From: Candidatus Iainarchaeum sp.
GTDB lineage: Archaea; Iainarchaeota; Iainarchaeia; Iainarchaeales; JAAZKV01
Direction: 5' to 3'
DNA length: 8,798 nt
Assembly: GCA_026397035.1 (NCBI GenBank)
Contig: JAPLVQ010000114.1
Span: 1-8,798 of the forward strand
In this document: positions 1 through 4,512 of the stretch, piece after piece
How positions within the stretch are numbered: position 1 is the stretch's first letter
Layout of the letters: each line of letters opens with the position of its first letter
The notes under the pieces: generated by a model
Told to the model about the DNA's origin: nothing
Seen by the model: only the letters and a program-made list of their open reading frames with translations
The model's database searches: none
Translations under genes and position numbers: made by a program

Positions 1-282
1 ATCCCTTTTGCCAAAATGAATATTTATTCCAGCGCGCTCATTAATTATTGCGAGCAGAAGTTTCGGAAAGGATGGGATTATGCGTATAATGCTCCGGCAA
101 TAAATAAAGCGATGCAGGCGGCAGGGAGGGTAATTAGAACAGAAACGGATAAAGGGGTTTGCGTGTTTTTAGACCAGAGGTTTAGTGAAGAAAGGTACAA
201 ACGATTCTACCCGAAAGATTTTACGGCAAAACAAACAAATGAACCTGCTTGTGAAATTGAAGAATTTTTTAATAGAAAGTGA
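1..282 (+). CDS. XPD/Rad3-like ATP-dependent DNA helicase, C-terminal fragment (5' end outside window)
   Basis: The reading frame is open from the first base, so this is the end of a longer gene and the ATG at 16 is internal. The fragment encodes 93 residues. It contains a helicase motif VI of the superfamily 2 XPD/DinG type, Q-A-A-G-R-V-I-R, at nt 115-138. This is followed by T-E-T-D-K-G and a V-F-L-D-Q-R-F block, the usual order in the second RecA-like domain of XPD/Rad3 proteins. The arginines of motif VI contact ATP in this family. The short segment after it (ERYKRFYP) also fits the XPD C-terminus. Family members are 5'-3' DNA helicases with an Fe-S cluster, used in repair. The Fe-S region would lie outside the window, so it cannot be checked. 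A DinG-type helicase is the main alternative. Confidence 0.88.
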   Translation: MPFAKMNIYSSALINYCEQKFRKGWDYAYNAPAINKAMQAAGRVIRTETDKGVCVFLDQRFSEERYKRFYPKDFTAKQTNEPACEIEEFFNRK

Positions 283-349
283 TTCGCATTTGAAAAAAAA
301 ACAATTTACTTAATAACAACTTTGTCCATAATATTATCTGAGCAAATAA

Positions 350-376
350 AGTATTTGAAAAAATAGAGTATTTGAA
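350..376 (+). repeat. Direct repeat of 10 bp, period 17
   Basis: AGTATTTGAA occurs at 350-359 and 367-376. It lies in the AT-rich gap (283-451) between the helicase and the next gene, just upstream of the TATA-like element at 400. Such a pair could bind a regulator, but low-complexity AT-rich DNA makes chance repeats likely. Apart from this repeat and the promoter at 391-445 I see nothing else in the gap. Confidence 0.35.
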
Positions 377-390
377 GAAACAAAAACAAC

Positions 391-445
391 GCGAAAAAGT
401 TTATTATTGATAAAAAAGTATTAGTAAAAAAATAGTATTGGAAAG
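391..445 (+). promoter_or_regulatory. Putative archaeal promoter and ribosome binding site for the gene at 452
   Basis: A TATA-like TTTATTA at 400-406 would place transcription start near 428. A purine-rich GGAAAG at 440-445, six bases before the ATG, is a reasonable Shine-Dalgarno site. GCGAAAA at 391-397, the reverse complement of TTTTCGC, sits directly upstream of the TATA element. The same 7-mer recurs in the promoters of both surface-protein genes. Confidence 0.45.
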
Positions 446-451
446 ATATTT

Positions 452-715
452 ATGCCCCCAAAAAAACCTATTTTGTTAAAATATGGGGAAGATGCTTTTA
501 AGAGAAAGAACCGGTTTTTTGACAATATTGAGTCAACCCCTTATGGACCTTTAGTAGAAGGGGGTCCGGCAATAATTAAGAGAGGAAAAACCAGAGCAAG
601 AATCTTTTCAGGAATGGATAACTTAAATGACTATGAATTAAAAGAGCTTTTAGAACGAAAACAAAAACTTATTTTAGCAAGGCAACAAAGGAAGAATAAA
701 AAAAAATTTAACTAA
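452..715 (+). CDS. Small basic protein of unknown function (87 aa)
   Basis: I do not recognise this family. It is an 87-residue protein with no signal peptide or membrane segment. It starts with a Pro/Lys-rich stretch (MPPKKP) and has a central part rich in Gly and charged residues. The last third looks helical and very basic (ELKELLERKQK, then RQQRKNKKK), which suggests nucleic-acid or ribosome contact, but that is inference from charge alone. The start is supported by GGAAAG six bases upstream and a TATA-like element at 400. The gene stands alone between the helicase and the adhesin. It has its own promoter and 84 bases separate it from the adhesin's ATG, so it is not clearly part of an operon. 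Confidence 0.6.
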   Translation: MPPKKPILLKYGEDAFKRKNRFFDNIESTPYGPLVEGGPAIIKRGKTRARIFSGMDNLNDYELKELLERKQKLILARQQRKNKKKFN

Positions 716-759
716 ATTAAAAAACCGCTTAAATAATTTTACAAAGCATTACAAATAGA

Positions 760-778
760 TTTATATAGTATTTTCGCA
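760..778 (+). promoter_or_regulatory. TATA box and TTTTCGCA element of the pilin-like adhesin gene
   Basis: TTTATATA at 760-767 is a strong archaeal TATA box. Transcription would start near 788-790, leaving a leader of only about 10-12 nt before the ATG at 800, with GCGGG at 789-793 as a weak Shine-Dalgarno candidate. TTTTCGCA at 771-778 lies between the TATA box and the expected start site. The same octamer occurs at 4450-4457 ahead of the other large surface-protein gene. Confidence 0.55.
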
Positions 779-799
779 TTGTACTTAGCGGGTTACTAA

Positions 800-1840
800 A
801 TGAGTTTAATGATTTATCAGGCACAAGAATTAGAAGGAAAGAAAGGACAAGGCTCTTTGGAGTATTTGTTGATGCTGGGTGCGGCGATAGTAATAGTTGC
901 GGTTGTTGTTTTAGCCATGATGGGAACTACTAACCAAGGAACAGAACAAAACGTTAGCGCAGTAAGCGGTCAGTCAAGTGATTTTTCAAAACTCTTAAAA
1001 GAAGTAAAAAATCCGAGTCCGATCATATTCCTTGAGGACGCACAAAGTACTCCTGATTCAGAAAACACTTTTGTGCGTGTAAAAAACGATGGAGAAAACG
1101 CAATTACAATAACAACTCTTGGAACAACAACAAGTAGTGGAACCACAAGCATATACATTCCTTTAACAATCACTTCGGGAAATTCAGCCAGTTTTGCAGT
1201 ACCCACAAGTGGAACTTCATGCCAATGCACGGCCCAAGAAACCACTAAAACCTGTATATTTGCAATAAGATATTACAGCGGAACCACAATACAAACCAGC
1301 AATATAGAAAGAACCATAACATGCAACCCCAGCACCGGAGGAGGATATACCCCTCCTGTAGACACGGTTTACCCAGTAGTTATCCCTCCTACCACATTAC
1401 TTCTTGAAAGCGCGGAAGGCTCAAGCAGTTCGGATGACGTTTTTATAAATTTAAAGACCGAAGGAACAGATTTAGCCACAATTGCAAATATTAGAATAGA
1501 CCAAACCGAAAGCACTTATACTCCTACAGTAACAATTAATCCAGGAAATTCAATCAACCTTTCAGTCATTTCAACTGGAACATCCTGCCAGTGTACAGCA
1601 CAAGACACTATCAAACCATGCACATTCAAAATAAATTACGACATTGCAGGCACAGCAAAAAGCACTGATTTTACTAAAGACATAACCTGTAATCCAATAA
1701 CATCAAGCTTTAACCCAGCAACAATTACTAGCCATGACATTCCTCCTACTACCCTATTTCTTGAAAGCGCAGAAGGTTACTCTACTTCAGGCAAGGACAT
1801 GTTAGTTTTGAAAAGACACAATCATAGTATCATCCATTGA
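800..1840 (+). CDS. Pilin-like adhesin, N-terminal part: class III signal peptide plus Cys-containing beta repeats
   Basis: The N-terminus is a textbook archaeal class III (type IV pilin-like) signal. Residues 14-21 read K-K-G-Q-G-S-L-E, followed by Y and a hydrophobic helix to about residue 41. An EppA-type prepilin peptidase would cut between Gly16 and Gln17, leaving the helix for membrane insertion and pilus-type assembly. After about residue 70 come beta repeats of roughly 110 residues. Each has an SGTSCQCTAQ or TGTSCQCTAQ motif, a third Cys about 10 residues on, and a closing ITCNP. Repeats 1 and 2 are complete. Repeat 3 starts at about nt 1735 (IPPTTLFLESAEG) and breaks after Lys338 (1811-1813). 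The final residues before the stop do not match the repeat, and the frame continues correctly from nt 1815 into the next ORF. The intact protein would be about 869 residues, ending at 3410. The repeats resemble CARDB/Ig-like folds, but I cannot assign a named family. Confidence 0.82.
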   Translation: MSLMIYQAQELEGKKGQGSLEYLLMLGAAIVIVAVVVLAMMGTTNQGTEQNVSAVSGQSSDFSKLLKEVKNPSPIIFLEDAQSTPDSENTFVRVKNDGENAITITTLGTTTSSGTTSIYIPLTITSGNSASFAVPTSGTSCQCTAQETTKTCIFAIRYYSGTTIQTSNIERTITCNPSTGGGYTPPVDTVYPVVIPPTTLLLESAEGSSSSDDVFINLKTEGTDLATIANIRIDQTESTYTPTVTINPGNSINLSVISTGTSCQCTAQDTIKPCTFKINYDIAGTAKSTDFTKDITCNPITSSFNPATITSHDIPPTTLFLESAEGYSTSGKDMLVLKRHNHSIIH

Positions 1841-2040
1841 AACAGGGGATATTGAAAACAATTACACTCCCTTAACAATTACTCCTGAAACTCCAGTGAA
1901 TTTTGCACTTCTTTCAACAGGGACTTCCTGCCAATGCACAGCACAAGAAACTACTAAATCATGCACATTCACCATAAATTATACCCAAGGAGGAGAAGCA
2001 AAAACTATGGATATTCCAACAAGTATAACTTGCAACCCAA
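1012..2040 (+). repeat. Three tandem Cys-rich domain repeats within the adhesin
   Basis: Three diverged copies of a coding repeat lie at about 1012-1350, 1378-1700 and 1735-2040. The best conserved block encodes GTSCQCTAQ(E/D)T and lies at about 1211, 1577 and 1920. Each repeat ends in ITCNP, so each holds four Cys that could form two disulfides. Repeats 2 and 3 also share an opening IPPTTL-LESAEG. Repeat 3 is about five codons shorter than repeat 2 around the frame break. Confidence 0.75.
1803..1815 (+). other. Frame break in the adhesin gene
   Basis: The upstream frame reads Leu-Lys (1808-1813) and then leaves the repeat consensus. Skipping one A of the AAAA at 1811-1814 gives Leu-Lys-Asp-Thr-Ile-Ile and restores the domain through to 3410. 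Stops in the downstream frame at 1803-1805 and 1809-1811 put the shift at or after 1811. A one-base insertion is the simplest explanation. A deletion of about 14 bp is also possible, since repeat 3 is about five residues short compared with repeat 2. Confidence 0.8.
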
Positions 2041-3410
2041 CTACCTCAATCTACACTCCTCAAACAATAACTAATCCAAACACTTTTACTAACTCAGCAA
2101 CTTCCACCACTACTCAACTAATACTAACTACTGCTGGACTTCAAGGAATATCAAGTAACTTAAGCGCGAGTTACATGCTTTTTGATAATGTTGATTTGAC
2201 AGGAGTAACATTTACCCCAATTGGAAATATAACTATTCCATTCACTGGAACACTTGATGGAGCCGGAAACACAATAAGCAATTTAACAATAAACAGCCCA
2301 GCTAGTTCATACTTGGGATTATTTGGGGTTGTATCTGGAGGGACAGTAAAAAATATTACTCTAGCAAATACTTCAATAACTGGATTTCAGTACCTTGGAG
2401 GAATAACTGGATACTTAACCGGAGCATCAACAATAAGCAACACAAAAGTTTCGGGAAGTGTCACCGGAAACCCTAATGGCACCTTTTTTTCCTCTGATGG
2501 TAATACTATTGGAGGATTAGTTGGATTAAGTAATACTGGAGCAACAATAACCAACTCCTCATCTAGTTCGACTGTCACAGGATATCGAAATATTGGGGGA
2601 TTAATTGGAGTAAATAAAGGCATTGTAGATTATTGTTCCGCAAGCGGAAACGTTTCGGGAATAATATATACTGGCGGACTAATCGGATCCAACATTGATA
2701 CCACTGTCACCAATTCTTTCGCTACTGGAAGAGTTAGCGGCTTAGACAGGGGATTTAGCATTAACAATATTACCTATGGAGGAATAGGAGGATTAATAGG
2801 AGCAAATACAAACAGCAGGATAAGCAGTTCTTATGCAACAGGAGATGTCAATGGATTAACTAGCTTTATTGGAGGATTAATTGGAAGAAATGATTCTTCT
2901 TCCCCAATAAGTAACACTTACGCAACAGGGAATGTAAAAGCTAGTAACCTTTACCCACCATCCAATATTTCCTCTGCAGGAGGCTTAATTGGAGTAAGCC
3001 GCGGCAGTGTAGTAAGTAACTCATACGCTACAGGAACAGTTGAAACTTACCAAGCTGCAGGAGGGTTAATTGGAAACCAAGAAGATGGAAGTGTAGTTAA
3101 TTCTTTCGCTACTGGTGTTGTCAAATCGCTTAGTGGATACTGCAATGGGTTAGTTGCGACTGTATATTATACTGCTTTTGTAACAGGAAGTTATTGGTAT
3201 TATGTTTCCCCTAGCTGTGGAGGTGCTTGTTATGAAAACCGTAACACAGTTAAACTAAATGATGGCTGCACAAAGAAGACCGACAAAAGTTGGTTTTATT
3301 ATGATTCAAACGGACCTATGTCAACGTGGGACTCTGCAATATGGGATTTGACTATTTGTAACGGTAAAAATTTCCCTCACCTCAAAATGGAAAACAAAAC
3401 TACTTGCTAA
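1896..3410 (+). CDS. GLUG-motif beta-helix adhesin, C-terminal part of the frameshifted gene at 800
   Basis: The first in-frame start is a GTG at 1896, but it lies inside repeat 3 and has no ribosome binding site or promoter. Sequence matching the repeat is open back to about 1812 (DTIIVSSIETG). This is therefore the continuation of the gene at 800, not a separate protein. From the GTG (504 aa), the order is: end of Cys repeat 3 (SCQCTAQ at about residues 10-16); a canonical GLUG lead-in at about 70-140 with YMLFDNVDLTG, PIG and FTGTLDGAGNTISNLTIN; then about nine rungs (140-415) with GLFG, GITG, GLVG and six GGLIG motifs alternating with SYATG/SFATG. GLUG repeats (PF07581-type) form right-handed beta-helices in secreted adhesins. 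The C-terminus (about 430-504) has WDLTICNGKNFPHLK, the usual closing block of GLUG proteins, and ends in Cys. No C-terminal anchor is seen, which fits anchoring by the N-terminal pilin helix. Confidence 0.82.
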   Translation: MNFALLSTGTSCQCTAQETTKSCTFTINYTQGGEAKTMDIPTSITCNPTTSIYTPQTITNPNTFTNSATSTTTQLILTTAGLQGISSNLSASYMLFDNVDLTGVTFTPIGNITIPFTGTLDGAGNTISNLTINSPASSYLGLFGVVSGGTVKNITLANTSITGFQYLGGITGYLTGASTISNTKVSGSVTGNPNGTFFSSDGNTIGGLVGLSNTGATITNSSSSSTVTGYRNIGGLIGVNKGIVDYCSASGNVSGIIYTGGLIGSNIDTTVTNSFATGRVSGLDRGFSINNITYGGIGGLIGANTNSRISSSYATGDVNGLTSFIGGLIGRNDSSSPISNTYATGNVKASNLYPPSNISSAGGLIGVSRGSVVSNSYATGTVETYQAAGGLIGNQEDGSVVNSFATGVVKSLSGYCNGLVATVYYTAFVTGSYWYYVSPSCGGACYENRNTVKLNDGCTKKTDKSWFYYDSNGPMSTWDSAIWDLTICNGKNFPHLKMENKTTC

Positions 3411-3420
3411 AAACTGGCAA

Positions 3421-3469
3421 ACTTTTTTATCTTATGAATCACTTAATCAAAAAAACCCGTCAGGTTTTT
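3421..3469 (+). terminator. T-run and 7-bp hairpin downstream of the adhesin
   Basis: A T6 tract at 3423-3428 follows the stop codon by about a dozen bases and could end transcription by the archaeal T-tract mechanism. Next comes a hairpin with stem AAAAACC (3451-3457) and GGTTTTT (3463-3469), loop CGTCA, whose 3' arm is itself a T-run. Either could serve as the terminator. Confidence 0.45.
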
Positions 3470-3572
3470 GAAGTACCGCTATTTGCGCGGGAGGGTCGGA
3501 GTGAGGTGGGTTTTTCAAAAAGAGCCTTAAATTAACAGGCACCAAAACCCAACTTGATAATACCAAGGGTTT
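3449..3572 (+). other. Structured, GC-rich intergenic segment (possible ncRNA or attenuator)
   Basis: AAAAACCC at 3451-3458 can pair with GGTTTTT at 3463-3469 or with GGGTTTTT at 3508-3515; these two pairings exclude each other. Between them lies a segment (3476-3510) with 24 G/C in 35 bases, far above the surrounding DNA, including CCGC/GCGG arms (3476-3479/3487-3490) and several GG/GGG tracts. A further stem AAACCC/GGGTTT lies at 3545-3550/3567-3572. No ORF explains it. I do not recognise a known RNA family, and the distance to the next ATG (3659) permits either a small RNA or a leader element. Confidence 0.35.
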
Positions 3573-3604
3573 GAATAAAGAGAATAGAAAAAAAAGAGCA
3601 GCAA

Positions 3605-3647
3605 TTTTTAAGTAGTACAAAAGAATAGAATTAAATCAGGCAAGGGG
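3605..3647 (+). promoter_or_regulatory. Putative promoter and ribosome binding site of the phosphatase-like gene
   Basis: A weak TATA-like TTTTTAA lies at 3605-3611, which would start transcription near 3634. AAGGGG at 3642-3647 is a Shine-Dalgarno candidate, though its 11-base spacing from the ATG at 3659 is long. Confidence 0.35.
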
Positions 3648-3658
3648 CTATTCTATTT

Positions 3659-4018
3659 ATGCATGAAGGATTGAAAGAGATTGCAGGAACTAAATTCATT
3701 ATTTCCGGAAGAAGGCTTCTTGATTTGAATGAGCCTGAAAGTATGGACCTAATTGTAAGAAAGGGAGTTAAGCAGGTTTTCATGATTTTCATGGGGGAAG
3801 TGCTTGATAAGGGTTATTCGGAGCACAAGCAGGAGATTGAGCAAAAACTTATTGAAAGAGGAATACAATTTATTCCTTTGCCAAAAGATCCTGAAAATAT
3901 TGGTCCCTTGGAAGCGTTTAGCAGAAATGTTTCAAAATTAAAACCTAATGAAAAGGCGCTTGTGCAGTGTTATCATGGGCTGCATAAGGCTGGAGTGACG
4001 GATCGATTGGCACAATAA
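3659..4018 (+). CDS. Protein tyrosine/dual-specificity phosphatase-like protein, N-terminal part (frameshifted)
   Basis: The 119-residue ORF has the layout of a small cysteine phosphatase. An alpha/beta start (KFIISGRRLLDL, then VKQVFMIF) is followed by IPLPKDPEN, with Asp77 placed like the general acid loop. A hydrophobic strand, EKALVQC, then leads into the P-loop C104-Y-H-G-L-H-K110-A-G. The family signature is H-C-X5-R-(S/T); here the His before Cys is Gln and the Arg is Lys110. Arg normally binds the phosphate, so activity is doubtful. After Thr114 this frame gives only five more residues. A -1 shift near 3998-4001 continues as G-S-I-G-T-I-K-I-I-L, a plausible helix after the P-loop, through to 4227. 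The joined protein would be about 189 residues, a normal size for the family. The gene may be a pseudogene, a pseudophosphatase or a victim of a one-base sequence error. Confidence 0.62.
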   Translation: MHEGLKEIAGTKFIISGRRLLDLNEPESMDLIVRKGVKQVFMIFMGEVLDKGYSEHKQEIEQKLIERGIQFIPLPKDPENIGPLEAFSRNVSKLKPNEKALVQCYHGLHKAGVTDRLAQ

Positions 4019-4038
4019 AAATTATTTTAAATAATGCA

Positions 4039-4227
4039 TTGAAAAGCAAGGGAATAAATATTATGAAATTTTCCCAGGCCTGGGAGAGGGTAAGTATAGA
4101 AAGGGCAAAACTTGCGGGGAGAAAAGAATTGGAAAAAAGGGCGGCTAATCATGCTGAATCAATGAAGAGGTTCAAAGAATTTCTTGCGAAAGTCGGGGAG
4201 CAAAGAAGGATTAAACCAAAATTGTGA
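4039..4227 (+). pseudogene. C-terminal part of the frameshifted phosphatase-like gene
   Basis: A TTG-started ORF of 62 residues without a ribosome binding site. The frame is open upstream to 3988, and reading from 4000 gives G-S-I-G-T-I-K-I-I-L-N-N-A-L-K-S-K-G. This joins naturally to the A-G-V-T that follows the P-loop in the preceding ORF and resembles the helix that follows the active site in cysteine phosphatases. The remainder (SQAWERVSIERAKLAGRKELEKRA and onward) is basic and helical. I therefore read it as the C-terminal third of the gene at 3659, separated by loss of one base. A free-standing protein starting at the ATG at 4063 is less likely. Confidence 0.55.
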
Positions 4228-4329
4228 ATTTAGAATAACAACCCCGCAATAAAATACTCTTTATTGGGTACAGTTAAAATTATCAATGTTAAACTTACCG
4301 ATGTTAAAGTTATAAAAAAAGATTAAGAA

Positions 4330-4336
4330 TTTTCGC
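4330..4336 (+). promoter_or_regulatory. TTTTCGC motif copy
   Basis: One of five copies of TTTTCGC (either strand) seen only in intergenic DNA. This one lies in the 4228-4512 gap, about 120 bases upstream of the copy near the TATA box of the large surface gene. The gap also contains a short direct repeat, ATGTTAAA, at about 4288 and 4303. Confidence 0.3.
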
Positions 4337-4378
4337 TAAATTAATTAAAAACACTTCCAAAAGGTCTTGAAAATGCAT

Positions 4379-4392
4379 AACCCACCCCACCG
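4379..4392 (-). repeat. C-rich element resembling an inverted copy of the G-rich tract at 3497
   Basis: The reverse complement, CGGTGGGGTGGGTT, matches CGGAGTGAGGTGGGTT at 3497-3512 except for a two-base gap and one mismatch. The pair flanks the phosphatase-like gene in opposite orientation. It could be a remnant of a mobile element, a shared RNA element or chance; the evidence is limited to this short match. Confidence 0.25.
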
Positions 4393-4405
4393 AATAGAAT
4401 AAATA

Positions 4406-4457
4406 TGCGAAAAGCCATTACTTCTTAATTAATATATTAAAAAGGAGTGTTTTCGCA
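4406..4457 (+). promoter_or_regulatory. Promoter of the large surface gene, with inverted TTTTCGCA repeats around the TATA region
   Basis: TGCGAAAA (4406-4413) and TTTTCGCA (4450-4457) are perfect inverted repeats 36 bases apart. Between them lies the AT-only TATA-like stretch TTAATATATTA (4429-4439), which would place the transcript start near 4460. A regulator bound at both arms would straddle the TATA box. The layout is seen directly; the regulatory role is inferred. Confidence 0.45.
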
Positions 4458-4512
4458 GCCAAGAAAAAAAGTTCTAACTTAGAGGAAGTTGTTGGTTTTG
4501 GAAAAGATTATT

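Noticed and set aside
970..1245. Minus-strand ORF of 91 codons opposite the adhesin
   Set aside because: It lies wholly inside the adhesin coding sequence, and its Val-rich product is the expected complement of Thr/Asn-rich codons. No promoter or family match is visible.
2387..2623. Minus-strand ORF of 78 codons opposite the GLUG repeats
   Set aside because: It is a shadow of the repetitive GLUG sequence; its Pro/Val-rich product has no recognisable domain.
1896..3410. GLUG ORF as an independent gene starting at GTG 1896
   Set aside because: The GTG lies in the middle of Cys repeat 3, has no ribosome binding site or promoter, and homologous repeat sequence continues upstream in the same frame to about 1812.
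4039..4227. Independent 62-residue protein with a TTG start
   Set aside because: The open frame upstream joins naturally to the phosphatase-like P-loop after a one-base correction, and there is no ribosome binding site at the TTG.
4440..4449. AAAAGGAGTG as a ribosome binding site
   Set aside because: No start codon follows at usable distance; the next plausible starts are at 4489, 4492 or 4513.
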